DNA of 64,000 nt from Atopobiaceae bacterium (GTDB lineage: Bacteria > Actinomycetota > Coriobacteriia > Coriobacteriales > Atopobiaceae), in the NCBI GenBank assembly GCA_022655215.1, contig JALCUE010000001.1, forward strand, positions 992,001 to 1,056,000. Reading direction: 5' to 3'. Numbering within the stretch: position 1 is the stretch's first letter; the number at the start of each line of letters is the position of its first letter. Of the stretch, positions 25,105-34,808 are shown piece by piece. The notes under the pieces were generated by a model. That model worked only from the letters and a program-made list of their open reading frames with translations. It ran no database searches and was not told where the DNA came from. Position numbers and translations under genes: made by a program.

Positions 25105-25515
25105 CTATGCCTTCGCGTCGAACTTCTGGTGACACTTGGGGCAGGTGATGCGGACCGTGCCCTTCCCCCTCGGCACGCGCACCTTCTGCCCACAGCTCGG
25201 GCACGCGAGGTGCTTGAAGGACCTCGACTCGGTCCAGGCGGCCCTGGGAGAGACGACCCACGGGCGGACGGGGCCGAGGGCGCTCATGAAGGCCTCGTTC
25301 TCCCTCGCGCGCTTCGCGATGTTCTTGCTCATCATGCGCCATTGACTATAGACGAGGAGGGCGAGGGCGATGACCTCGCAGACGGTGTTGGCCGCAAGCA
25401 GGCCGATGAGGAAGAAGACGAGAGCGACCCACGTCGACAACCTCGCGACGTCATCGGCCCCGTTGCGACCCCTCATCCACTCCGCGAAGCTCCTTGTGAA
25501 GTCTCCCTTTGCCAT
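25105..25515 (-). CDS. Small membrane protein with C-terminal zinc ribbon
   Basis: 136 aa. A soluble N-terminus is followed by one or two membrane helices (about 25-60), a charged linker, and a zinc ribbon with Cys105/Cys108 and Cys125/Cys128 (CPSC and CPKC). The ATG at 25515 has AGAGGGA eight bases upstream. It is a conserved-looking protein of unknown role, next to coaE and 31 bp after the M42 peptidase gene on the same strand. The ribbon resembles those that bind nucleic acid or proteins; no catalytic motif is seen. Confidence 0.75.
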   Translation of the reverse strand: MAKGDFTRSFAEWMRGRNGADDVARLSTWVALVFFLIGLLAANTVCEVIALALLVYSQWRMMSKNIAKRARENEAFMSALGPVRPWVVSPRAAWTESRSFKHLACPSCGQKVRVPRGKGTVRITCPKCHQKFDAKA

Positions 25516-25546
25516 CGTGATCCCTCTCGTCCGTCGTGTAGGTGGA

Positions 25547-26650
25547 CTAGTCTCTACCCATTCCGAGGGCGTAGGCGCATGCAAGGCGCTCCGTCTCCAC
25601 GAGAGCATCGATATGGCAGCGCTCGCGTCCGTGCGTGTTCATGCATGCGGGGCCGAAAGCGGCGGCATAGACGTCCGCACCGCTCTTGTAGGCCGCCATG
25701 GCATCGGTCGAATAGTGGAAACATGACTGGATGTCCCAACGGTCCGGTTCGCACACCTGCTCGGCGCAGGAGATGAGGGTGTTGGTGAGCGCCCAGTCAT
25801 AGGGACCATGCGCGTCGGCCGCGATGACGCCCACATGGTGCTCGTCCGCGTCATAGTCGGGGCCGAGGAGGGTGATGTCCAGAGCCACGTACTCGTCGAC
25901 GCCGTCGGGGACGTACGAGCCGCCATGACCGATCTCCTCGTAGATGGGAAACGCCAGCAGCGTGTCCACCGCGGGCCTCTCCCCCGTGCGGGACAGCTGG
26001 TCCACGAGGCCCACGAGGGCCGCGACGGCGGCCTTGTCGTCGATGTGACGCGAGACGATGTAGCCGTTGTCGAACAGCTCGAACTCGGGATCGACGGCCA
26101 CGATGGCACCCTGGGTGATCCCCAGGTCCTTGGCGTCCTCCATGCAGTGGACGTCGCCGATGACCGACAGGCTCATGTGGTCCTCGTCGCGGGGGACGGC
26201 ACGGGCGTCGACGAACGAGTGGACGGAGTGCTTGTCGCAGATGAGCTGAGCCGGCACCACGTTGCCGTTGCGGCAGTGGATACGGCAGGTGCAGCCCTCG
26301 GCACTGGAGTAGTTCATCCCACCGAGCTGCCGCACGCGAAGGGACCCATCGGGCTCCGGATAGTCGCGGGCATGCCCGCCGGTGTTGAAGCCACGGACGA
26401 TGAGGCCGATCGTGTCGAGGTGCGCGCCCATGCAGACGCACCTCGACGAGTCGCGACCCTCGAGCCTGACATAACCCGTCCCCTTGCGGTCCCAGGTCAT
26501 GTCGAGCCCGTAGCCCCGGAAGATCCCCTCCATGAGGGGCTTGATGTCGACGTTGTAGCCGACCGGGCTGTCGCACTCGACGAGCCTTCTGAGCGTGTCG
26601 GTGAGGAAGTCGGCGGAGGGGGCGGTCGATGCGATGGAGAGCTTGTCCAT
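25547..26650 (-). CDS. M42 family metallopeptidase (aminopeptidase)
   Basis: 367 aa cytosolic dinuclear zinc/cobalt aminopeptidase, usually a large oligomer degrading peptides. Ligand motifs: His in GAHLDTIG, Asp in SRHIDDKAA, the general-base Glu in YEEIGHGG, Asp in the STDAM region, and the C-terminal His in ERCHIDALVETE. The central PDZ-like/lid domain holds the CRIHCRNG segment. ATG at 26650 with AGGAG eight bases upstream. It begins 4 bp after the pepT stop, forming a peptidase pair downstream of the opp genes. Confidence 0.9.
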   Translation of the reverse strand: MDKLSIASTAPSADFLTDTLRRLVECDSPVGYNVDIKPLMEGIFRGYGLDMTWDRKGTGYVRLEGRDSSRCVCMGAHLDTIGLIVRGFNTGGHARDYPEPDGSLRVRQLGGMNYSSAEGCTCRIHCRNGNVVPAQLICDKHSVHSFVDARAVPRDEDHMSLSVIGDVHCMEDAKDLGITQGAIVAVDPEFELFDNGYIVSRHIDDKAAVAALVGLVDQLSRTGERPAVDTLLAFPIYEEIGHGGSYVPDGVDEYVALDITLLGPDYDADEHHVGVIAADAHGPYDWALTNTLISCAEQVCEPDRWDIQSCFHYSTDAMAAYKSGADVYAAAFGPACMNTHGRERCHIDALVETERLACAYALGMGRD

Positions 26651-26654
26651 GTCT

Positions 26655-27920
26655 CTACTCCTGATGGTCGGTCTGGGTGTCGTCCTGAGGCTTGGCATAC
26701 AGGCCCACGAGGGTCTGGAGCACGTCCACCATGTCCTCGAGCTCGCGCACGGGCACGAACTCCTTGGGACCATGGGCGTTGTGATAGCCCGCCGGGAGGT
26801 TCGGGCACGGCAGACCGCGGAAGCAGAGCTGCGCTCCGTCGGTGCCGCCGCGCATGGGGACGATGCGCATGTCATAGCCATGGTCCCCGAAGGCGGTGCG
26901 TGCGTTGTCCACGAGATGCATGTGGTCGGAGATGACGTCGGCCATGTTCCTGTACTGGTCGGAGATCTCGATGGTGAGGACCTCGGTGCCGAAGAGCTCG
27001 TTCACGTAGGCGCAGGCGTTCTCCATGAGGCGCTTCCTGGCCGCGAACCTGTCGCTGTCGTGGTCGCGGATGATGTAGTCGGCCAGCGCCTCCTCGCAGT
27101 TGCCCTCGATGCGCTCGACGTAGTAGAACCCGTCGTAGCCCTCGGTGTACTCGGGCTTCTCCTGCGCGGGGATGAGCTGATGGAAGCGCATGACCGCCTC
27201 GGAGGCGTTGATCATGATGCCCTTGGCGTTGCCCGTGTGCACGGAGAGGCCCGTCGCGCGGACCTTCGCCTCGGCGGCGTTGAAGCACTCGTAGCTGAAC
27301 TCGGCCATGCCAGGGTTGTCGAGCGTGTAGCCCCAGGTGGCGCCCCAGCGGTCGAGGTCGAGCAGGGCCGCGCCGTGGCCGATCTCCTCGTCAGGCACGA
27401 ACGAGAGCGCGAGGGGTGGATGCGGGATGGAGGGGTCGGCCTTGAGGCGGGCGAGAAGGCTCATGACCTCGGCATCCCCGGCCTTGTCGTCACCACCCAG
27501 CAGGCTCGTGCCGTCGGTCGTGACGATGTCACCGCCCGCGAGGCCGTCGAGCTCGGGGTTTGTCGTGGGATCGCAGGAGACCTCATGGCCGTCCACCGTC
27601 CCCATGACGAGGGGGCCACCCTCGTAATGGACGATCCGGGGATGGACCTCGTCGCCCTTGGCCTGCCAGGCGGTGTCTATGTGGCAGCAGAAACCGAGGC
27701 AGGGAAGGTCCTCGCACCCGGCGCTCGCGGGCCAGTGGGCGGTGACGTAGGCGTGGTCATCGAGCTCGACGTCGGCCGCCCCGAGTTCGGTAAGGTCGTC
27801 CGCGATGACGCGCGCGATGTCGAACTGGCTCTTGGTGGAGGGGACCTCCGCGGCATTCAGGGGGTCGGATTGGGACGCGACCTCGCAGTACCTGACGAAC
27901 CTATCGACTACGTCACTCAT
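26655..27920 (-). CDS. pepT: Peptidase T (tripeptidase)
   Basis: 421 aa M20B metallopeptidase releasing the N-terminal residue of tripeptides. The metal site is complete: His80 and Asp82 (CHIDT), the bridging Asp in GGDDKAG (144-148), catalytic Glu in PDEEIGHG (around 178), and the late RGGTDGA and C-terminal His (YHNAHGP). ATG at 27920 with AGAGGAAC upstream. It follows oppF on the same strand after a hairpin terminator, so it belongs functionally, though perhaps not transcriptionally, with the oligopeptide permease. Confidence 0.96.
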   Translation of the reverse strand: MSDVVDRFVRYCEVASQSDPLNAAEVPSTKSQFDIARVIADDLTELGAADVELDDHAYVTAHWPASAGCEDLPCLGFCCHIDTAWQAKGDEVHPRIVHYEGGPLVMGTVDGHEVSCDPTTNPELDGLAGGDIVTTDGTSLLGGDDKAGDAEVMSLLARLKADPSIPHPPLALSFVPDEEIGHGAALLDLDRWGATWGYTLDNPGMAEFSYECFNAAEAKVRATGLSVHTGNAKGIMINASEAVMRFHQLIPAQEKPEYTEGYDGFYYVERIEGNCEEALADYIIRDHDSDRFAARKRLMENACAYVNELFGTEVLTIEISDQYRNMADVISDHMHLVDNARTAFGDHGYDMRIVPMRGGTDGAQLCFRGLPCPNLPAGYHNAHGPKEFVPVRELEDMVDVLQTLVGLYAKPQDDTQTDHQE

Positions 27921-27978
27921 CTTGTTCGTTCCTCTCCGCCCGCATGCGGGCATGTCCCCCGCATGTCAGCAGAGGTCT

Positions 27979-28020
27979 CTCGACAGGAAGGAACCCGGCG
28001 GCCTTGAGGCACGCCGGGCT
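27979..28020 (-). terminator. Terminator after oppF
   Basis: CCCGGCG (27994-28000) and CGCCGGG (28012-28018) pair perfectly and the stem extends by two bases on each side. The RNA then reads UUCCUUCCUGUC. It lies 7 bp after the oppF stop and 60-70 bp before pepT, so it probably separates or reduces transcription into the peptidase genes. Confidence 0.65.
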
Positions 28021-28026
28021 CCATGA

Positions 28027-29085
<1,059 letters not shown>

Positions 29086-29088
29086 TGT

Positions 29089-30123
29089 CTACTCCCCCCA
29101 CCTGTCGGTGAACATCCAGCAGGCGACCTTGTGCCCCTCGTCACCCTTGACCGGCGCCATGCTCGGGCACTCCGAGCGGCACAGGTCGCACGCGTTCGCG
29201 CACCTCGGGTTGAACGGGCAGCCTTCGGGAAGCTCGTTCAGCATGGGGACGTTGCCGGGAATGGCGTAGAGCTCGTCCACGGATGTGTCGAGGGACGGGA
29301 TGGAGCTGATGAGCCCCTTGGTGTAGGGATGCGCCGGATTGGTGAAGAGCTCGGCCGACGACGTGTACTCCACGAGATGTCCCGCGTACATGACGATGAC
29401 CCAGTCGGCCATCTCGGAGACGACGCCCATGTCATGCGTGATGAGCATGACGGCCGTGTTCATCTCCTCGCGCATCTGGTCGATGAGCTTCAGGATCTGC
29501 GCCTGGATGGTGACGTCGAGCGCCGTGGTGGGCTCGTCGCAGATGAGGAGCGCCGGCTGGCAGGCGAGCGCCATGGCGATCATGATGCGCTGGCGCATGC
29601 CGCCCGAGAGCTCGAAGGGGTATGACGAGAATATCTTCTCGGGGGCGGGGATACCCACGAGCTTGATCATCTCGAGGGCTCGTGCGTCGGCATCCTTCTT
29701 GTCCATCTTGGGATTGTGGACGAGGATGCCCTCACGGATCTGATGTCCACAGCTCATGACGGGGTTGAGGCTCGTCATGGGCTCCTGGAAGATCATCGAG
29801 ATCTTGTTGCCGCGATAGTCACGCAGCTGGTCCATCCCGAGCTTGGTGAGGTCGGTCCCTTGGAAGTCGATCTCGCCGCCATCTATCCTGGCGGGCGGCT
29901 GCGGGATGAGGCCCATGATGGACAGCGCCGTCATGGACTTGCCGCATCCGGACTCCCCCACCACCGCGAGCGTCTCGCCGGAGCGCATCTCGAAGGAGAG
30001 ATGGTCGATGGCAGGAAGCACCTCGCCATCGACGTACAGGTTCACGCAGAGCCCGTCCACCTTGAGGATCACGTCTGACTTGCCGCCGGCCTCGGTCTGC
30101 CGCATGTCGTCGTTCTCGCCCAT
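29089..30123 (-). CDS. oppD: Oligopeptide ABC transporter ATP-binding protein OppD
   Basis: 344 aa partner ATPase of OppF. Walker A GESGCGKSM, Q-loop FQEPMTSLNP, signature LSGGMRQR, Walker B LLICDEPTTALD, and the switch His in ITHDMG are present. The C-terminal domain holds a Cys-rich loop (CPFNPRCANACDLC) like that of OppF. ATG at 30123 with GGAGG seven bases upstream, 11 bp after the oppC stop. Confidence 0.96.
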   Translation of the reverse strand: MGENDDMRQTEAGGKSDVILKVDGLCVNLYVDGEVLPAIDHLSFEMRSGETLAVVGESGCGKSMTALSIMGLIPQPPARIDGGEIDFQGTDLTKLGMDQLRDYRGNKISMIFQEPMTSLNPVMSCGHQIREGILVHNPKMDKKDADARALEMIKLVGIPAPEKIFSSYPFELSGGMRQRIMIAMALACQPALLICDEPTTALDVTIQAQILKLIDQMREEMNTAVMLITHDMGVVSEMADWVIVMYAGHLVEYTSSAELFTNPAHPYTKGLISSIPSLDTSVDELYAIPGNVPMLNELPEGCPFNPRCANACDLCRSECPSMAPVKGDEGHKVACWMFTDRWGE

Positions 30124-30134
30124 CTCATCCCTCC

Positions 30135-31094
30135 TTAGGAACGCATCTTCGGGTCGAGCGCGTCACGGAGCGCGTCGCCCAGAAGGTTGAATGCCATGAC
30201 CGTGATGATGATCGCGAGACCGGGGATGACGCTGTAGTAGGTGCTCGTCTGGATGTAGGCCTGGCTGGCCGAGATCATCGAGCCCCAGCTGGCCGTGGGT
30301 GGCTGCACGCCGAGACCCAGGAACGACAGCGACGCCTCCGACAGGATCGCGTTGGGGATTCCCAGCGTGGTGACCACGATGAGGGTGGAGACGCAGTTGG
30401 GAAGCAGGTGCTTGATGATGATGCGGAAGCTCTTGCCACCGCTGATCTTGCACGACTGGATGTACTCGGATCCCTTGAGCCTCATGACGTCACCACGGAT
30501 GAGTCGCGCCGTGCTGGTCCATCCGAGAAGACCGAGCGCGACGTAGAGGTTCACGAGACCCGGCCCGAGCACGAACATGACGACGATCGCGAAGAGCAGG
30601 AACGGGAAGCTCGAGAAGACCTGGATGACGAACGAGATGACCGCGTCGATCTTGCCGCCGAAGTAACCCGCGGCCACACCGGCGAAGAAGCCGATTGCCA
30701 AGGCGATGACCTGGGAGACGATACCCACGGACAGCGACACCCGACAACCGTAGATGATGCGGGACAGGATGTCCCGGCCGTACTCGTCGGTGCCGAAGGG
30801 ATGCGCGACGCTGGGCGGCTGGAGCATGTTGGTGAGCGTCTGGGCGTCGGGATCATACGGCGCGAGGAGAGGCGCGAAGATCGCGACGAGCACGAGGGCG
30901 ATGACGACGCCGAGGCAGAAGACGCCGAGCTTGTTCCTCTTGAAGATGTTCCAGCTGACGGCCCAGTAGCTCGAGGCCTTACGCTTGCCGCTGGCCGCCT
31001 TGGCCCTCTCGGACTCCTGTGCGGCGACGGCATCGGCCGCGATGCGCTCGGCGCGCTCGACCTTGGGATCTGACTTGGATGGCTTCAGCATCAT
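30135..31094 (-). CDS. oppC: Oligopeptide ABC transporter permease OppC
   Basis: 319 aa with a charged cytoplasmic N-terminal extension (about 1-45, Ala/Glu/Lys-rich) and six membrane helices. The HPFGTDEYGRDILSRI segment and the EAA loop (EYIQSCKISGG, then HLLPNC) are typical of OppC/DppC. Two adjacent ATGs (31094 and 31091) are possible; the first gives an ATGA overlap with oppB and has GAGG upstream. Confidence 0.95.
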   Translation of the reverse strand: MMLKPSKSDPKVERAERIAADAVAAQESERAKAASGKRKASSYWAVSWNIFKRNKLGVFCLGVVIALVLVAIFAPLLAPYDPDAQTLTNMLQPPSVAHPFGTDEYGRDILSRIIYGCRVSLSVGIVSQVIALAIGFFAGVAAGYFGGKIDAVISFVIQVFSSFPFLLFAIVVMFVLGPGLVNLYVALGLLGWTSTARLIRGDVMRLKGSEYIQSCKISGGKSFRIIIKHLLPNCVSTLIVVTTLGIPNAILSEASLSFLGLGVQPPTASWGSMISASQAYIQTSTYYSVIPGLAIIITVMAFNLLGDALRDALDPKMRS

Positions 31095-32026
31095 TCCTCG
31101 ACCTCCCCTCCGAGTCGGATGCGTGGGTCGACCACCGCATAGAGGATGTCGACGACCAGGTACACGAACACGCAGATGGCGGCGATGTACATGACGCCGC
31201 CCTCGATGAGCGGCAGGTCGCGGGCATTGATCGCGTCGAGCATGAGCTTGCCCATGCCGGGCATGGCGAAGATCGACTCGATGAGGATGGAACCGGTGAA
31301 GATGTTGCCCAGCTCCGTGCCCGCGATGGTGATGATCGGGATGAGCGCGTTCCTCAGGGCGTGCCTGATCACGATGACCCAGCGCTTCAGACCCTTGGCC
31401 TCGGCCGTGCGCATGAAGTCCTGGTTGAGGACCTCCATCATCGACGTGCGCGTGACGCGCGAGATGCTCGCGGCGTAGCGCGTGCCGAGCGCGATGGTGG
31501 GCAGCACGTAGTAGACGGGGCTCTTCACGCCCGACAACGGGAACCAGTGGAGACCCAACGCGAAGACGATCTGCAGGATGATGGCGACCCAGAAGACGGG
31601 GGCCGAGATCCCGAAGATGGAGATGGCCATGAGGGTCCTGTCCACCCATCTGCCATGGTTCATGGCGGCGACGACGCCGATGACGACGCCGAACACGAGC
31701 GCGAACAGGTAGGCGTAGCCGGCTAGCTGCGCCGTCACCGTGAACGCCTTGGCCATGAGGCTCGTGACGGACTTGTTCTGGGTGTAGGACGTGCCGAAGT
31801 CACCGTGGAGCATGTTGTTGAGCCAGTTGCCGTACTGCTCGACCACGGGTTTGTCGAGGCCCATGTTGTGGCGGACCGTCTCGACGGTGTTCTCGTCGGC
31901 CATGTCACCGACCATGATGCGGACGGGATCGCCCGGCACGATGTTCAGGACGAAGAACGTGATCGCCGAGATGCACAGGATCACGCCGAGCGCCTGCAGG
32001 ACCCTTTTTACGAGGAAGCTCTTCAT
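31091..32026 (-). CDS. oppB: Oligopeptide ABC transporter permease OppB
   Basis: 311 aa with six membrane helices. The N-terminal MKSFLVKRVLQALGVILCIS, the FFVLNIVPGDPVR loop and the EAA loop FMRTAEAKGL match OppB/DppB. ATG at 32026 with AAGGG upstream. It is separated from oppA by 131 bp holding two strong stem-loops, which probably lower permease expression relative to the binding protein. Confidence 0.95.
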   Translation of the reverse strand: MKSFLVKRVLQALGVILCISAITFFVLNIVPGDPVRIMVGDMADENTVETVRHNMGLDKPVVEQYGNWLNNMLHGDFGTSYTQNKSVTSLMAKAFTVTAQLAGYAYLFALVFGVVIGVVAAMNHGRWVDRTLMAISIFGISAPVFWVAIILQIVFALGLHWFPLSGVKSPVYYVLPTIALGTRYAASISRVTRTSMMEVLNQDFMRTAEAKGLKRWVIVIRHALRNALIPIITIAGTELGNIFTGSILIESIFAMPGMGKLMLDAINARDLPLIEGGVMYIAAICVFVYLVVDILYAVVDPRIRLGGEVEE

Positions 32027-32071
32027 ACACGATTCCCTTCGAGAGCAGGCAGACCTCGCCTGTATGGGAGG

Positions 32072-32137
32072 CCCCCGGGAAGGATCCTCGGGGGGTCAAG
32101 CGCGGCGTCCCGGCCACCTTGCAGGCCAGGACGCCGC
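32072..32137 (-). promoter_or_regulatory. Two stem-loops between oppA and oppB
   Basis: Reading with transcription, the first hairpin pairs GCGGCGTCC (32102-32110) with GGACGCCGC (32129-32137), nine perfect pairs, with GGCC/GGCC extending it after one mismatch. The second pairs CCCCCG (32072-32077) with CGGGGG (32089-32094). Neither has a U-tract. This is the typical place for a partial terminator or 3'-end stabiliser that makes binding protein more abundant than permease. Confidence 0.6.
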
Positions 32138-32157
32138 CGAGCATACGATGCGATGCC

Positions 32158-33858
32158 TTAGGCCTCGGTGGTGTAGTCATCCTTGGTGGCATCGATGTCG
32201 ATGTCCATCATGTGATAGATGAGGTTGCCGACCTTGGCGTTCTTGACGTAGTCCTTGGTCGTGAACTGGAACTTGGGGTAGAACAGCGGCAGCGTGGCGT
32301 AGTCCTGACGGGTGAGGATGTCATCGGCCTGCTTGTAGATGTCGGCGCGCTCGCTCTCGTCGGTGGACTGGCGACCCTTCACCATGAGGGCGTCGAACTC
32401 GGGGTTGTTGTAGAACGAGGACTTCTTGGCGGCGTTCTCGCTGTAGAAGTACGTGTACATGTGGTTGTCCGCATCGGCGAAGAGGGGGAACCAGCCGAGC
32501 TGCGTGATCTGGAGGTTGCCGGCGGCCCAGTCGGATGCCCAGACGCCGTTGTCAGCGAGCTGGACGTCGCAGTTCACGCCGACAGCGCTCCAGTAGGCCT
32601 GGACGGCGACCATGATCTTCTGGCCGGACGCGCGGACGGGGCAGGTCAGAGACAGGTCGGAGACACCCGCCTCGGCGAGGAGGGACTTGGCCTTCTCGGG
32701 ATCGTACTCGAAGGCCGACGCGGAGCTGTCGAAGCCGGGCTCGGCAGGGTTCAGGAAGCCGCTCGCGGCCTGGCCGGCACCCGCGAGCACGGTGTCGATG
32801 AGCTCCTGGCGGTTGATGGCCAGGGAGAGCGCCTGACGGACGCGGACGTCCTTCAGGGCGTCGTCGTTGAGGTTGAGGTTGATGAACTGGGTGCCCAGGG
32901 GCATGTACTGGGTGATGAGGTCCTTGACGTCGGAGTCCTGCTGGTACTGCTGGAGCAGGCTGGAGTCGAGGTCGCAGTAGTCGATGTCGCCGTTCTTGAA
33001 GTTCAGCATCTTGGTGTTGAGGTCATCGATGTAGTGGATCTCGAGCTTGTCGAGGTTGGTGGCATAGCCCTCGGCGTTGCCGTGGTAGTCCTCGAAGCGC
33101 TCGAACTCGACCAGCGTGGAGTCATCGTTGGAGACGAGCTTGTAAGGGCCGGTGCCGATGAGGTCGGTGCCGGAGCCCCAGGAGTCGCCGGCGGCCTCGC
33201 AGGCCTCGTGGGGGAAGATGTCGGCATAGCTGATGCCGAGGTTCTTGGCGAAGGTGGCCATGGGATACTCGAGGGTGAAGGTGAAGTGCGTGTCGTCCTC
33301 GATGGTGAGGCCGGTGAGCTCGGTGGCGGTACCCGCGAGCATGTCTTTGGCGCCCACGATCATGTCGTACATGTAGGTCGACTTGGCCGCGGTGGCAGGC
33401 TTGAACATGCGCTCGAAGGAGTACTTCACGTCCGTGGAGGTGAGAGTGGAGCCGTCGTGGAACTTGATGCCGTCTTTGAGCGTGCACTTGTAGGTGACGC
33501 CATCGGCCTCGGGCGTGGGGATCTCGGTGAGCAGGCAGGGCACGAGCTCGTTGTCCTCGGTCCAGTGAAGCGGGGCCTCGACGACGTTGTCGGCCACGGA
33601 GCTGGAGCCGGAGTTGGTGGACTTCTGCATGTCCAGACCCTGCTTGGCATTGGCCTGGCCGAAGCGTAGGACCTTCTTCTTGTCAGAGGAGGAGGTGCCG
33701 GCATCGCTCCCGCCGCAGCCCACGAGGCTGCCGAGACCCGCGATGGCCGCAACGCCTGCCGTGCCCTTGACGAACCCACGACGACTGACCGGCGTGAAGA
33801 GCATGCCACGCTCGTCGACCTGGGTCGGCTTCTGGACTTCCTCGGTGTGCTTCTCCAT
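32158..33858 (-). CDS. oppA: Oligopeptide-binding lipoprotein OppA (SBP family 5)
   Basis: 566 aa extracellular peptide-binding lipoprotein. The N-terminus carries a twin-arginine motif (SRRGFVKG, Arg26-Arg27), a hydrophobic stretch and the lipobox LVGC with Cys48, so it is probably exported folded by Tat and lipid-anchored. The mature protein has the family-5 layout (FHDGSTLTSTDVKYSFERM, then the ligand lobes and a C-terminal NNPEFDALM). The ATG at 33858 was preferred to one two codons upstream because AGGGAG is then six bases away. First gene of oppABCDF; 70 bp of leader follow a candidate promoter. Confidence 0.95.
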   Translation of the reverse strand: MEKHTEEVQKPTQVDERGMLFTPVSRRGFVKGTAGVAAIAGLGSLVGCGGSDAGTSSSDKKKVLRFGQANAKQGLDMQKSTNSGSSSVADNVVEAPLHWTEDNELVPCLLTEIPTPEADGVTYKCTLKDGIKFHDGSTLTSTDVKYSFERMFKPATAAKSTYMYDMIVGAKDMLAGTATELTGLTIEDDTHFTFTLEYPMATFAKNLGISYADIFPHEACEAAGDSWGSGTDLIGTGPYKLVSNDDSTLVEFERFEDYHGNAEGYATNLDKLEIHYIDDLNTKMLNFKNGDIDYCDLDSSLLQQYQQDSDVKDLITQYMPLGTQFINLNLNDDALKDVRVRQALSLAINRQELIDTVLAGAGQAASGFLNPAEPGFDSSASAFEYDPEKAKSLLAEAGVSDLSLTCPVRASGQKIMVAVQAYWSAVGVNCDVQLADNGVWASDWAAGNLQITQLGWFPLFADADNHMYTYFYSENAAKKSSFYNNPEFDALMVKGRQSTDESERADIYKQADDILTRQDYATLPLFYPKFQFTTKDYVKNAKVGNLIYHMMDIDIDATKDDYTTEA

Positions 33859-33935
33859 GTGCATCTCCCTCTCGTTCGTTGTCGAATCGATTTCCTGCCG
33901 CGCGACCGTCCGCGAGAACCTCGCTGGGAGTCCCT

Positions 33936-33965
33936 TGTATACGCAGTGCATCCACTATGCAATAA
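33936..33965 (-). promoter_or_regulatory. Candidate oppA promoter with internal inverted repeat
   Basis: TTATTG (33965-33960) and TATACA (33941-33936) are 18 bp apart on the minus strand. The spacer holds a perfect inverted repeat TGCAT-N5-ATGCA (33947-33961), which could be an operator for a peptide or nitrogen regulator. The -35 is a poor match, so this is a proposal. Confidence 0.4.
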
Positions 33966-34103
33966 ATCTGGACCGGCAGATGTAGGACCAGTCGCGAGGA
34001 AACGGATAGTTAACAGATGTCCTACAGGAATACATGTACAAGTTCTCGCTCTCAGTCATGGCCCTCCTGACAAGGTGCGAGCCATGAGGGTAAGACAGGC
34101 GTC

Positions 34104-34715
34104 CTAGCAGGACCTGACGCATGTGGAGACGATCGCCTCGAGGCCTGCGCGCATCGCGCCGAGCGACATCGACGGGGTCTGAGGTCTCGTGAGGGCCTGG
34201 GACGACGAGAGCGGGACGTGGACGAAGCCACCCATCACACCCAGTCCCGACACGGCCTGCTCGTGGAGGACCCGGTACATCAGCTGGTTGCACACGTAGG
34301 TCCCAGCCGAGTTCGAAACGGAGCAGGGCACGCCCGCCGCCCTGGATGCCTCGACGCAATCCTTGATGGGAAGGGTCGCGAGATACGCGGCGGGACCGCC
34401 ATCGACCACCGGCTCATCCGCAGGAGACAGGCCGGCATTGTCCTCGCTCTCTGAATCGGCGATGTCGATCGCGACGCGCTCGACGGTGATGCCACACCTG
34501 CCGGCGGCCTGGCCGACACAGATCACGATGTCAGGAGAGGTCTCGCGCATACGTGCGACGACCATGTCGCCGGAGACCCCGAACGTGACGGGGACCTGGA
34601 GCAGATCGAGCCCGGCACCATCGATGGTGTCGGGCAAGGACTTGACGGCCTCCCAAGATGGGTTGGTCGTCTCCCCTCCGAACGGCTCGAATCCCGTGAC
34701 GAGAACCCTACGCAT
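34104..34715 (-). CDS. pcp: Pyrrolidone-carboxylate peptidase (pyroglutamyl peptidase I)
   Basis: 203 aa cytosolic cysteine peptidase removing N-terminal pyroglutamate. The C15 triad is visible: Glu79 in GITVERVAID, Cys142 in SAGTYVCN, and His166 in GFVHVP. The FEPFGG loop near the N-terminus is conserved. ATG at 34715 with GGAGG seven bases upstream; an in-frame ATG 21 bp earlier is less well placed. It precedes oppA by about 245 bp on the same strand, adding to the peptide-utilisation block. Confidence 0.95.
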   Translation of the reverse strand: MRRVLVTGFEPFGGETTNPSWEAVKSLPDTIDGAGLDLLQVPVTFGVSGDMVVARMRETSPDIVICVGQAAGRCGITVERVAIDIADSESEDNAGLSPADEPVVDGGPAAYLATLPIKDCVEASRAAGVPCSVSNSAGTYVCNQLMYRVLHEQAVSGLGVMGGFVHVPLSSSQALTRPQTPSMSLGAMRAGLEAIVSTCVRSC

Positions 34716-34749
34716 GCACGGACCTCCTTCGTCCACGTACCTCGAATGG

Positions 34750-34776
34750 AAAGGGGGCCGCCCGAAGGCGGCCCCC
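34750..34776 (-). terminator. Strong intrinsic terminator of rpsA
   Basis: A perfect 10-bp stem, GGGGGCCGCC (34753-34762) with GGCGGCCCCC (34767-34776), closes a loop that is UUCG in the leftward transcript. UUU and further pyrimidines follow. It lies 33 bp after the rpsA stop. Confidence 0.88.
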
Positions 34777-34808
34777 TGAGTCAGACCTGGTGCGCAAGGA
34801 ATGGGAGG

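Noticed and set aside
33427-33962. Arg/Ser/Pro-rich frames near the oppA start
   Set aside because: Out-of-frame shadows of oppA, whose signal peptide and lipobox are clear.
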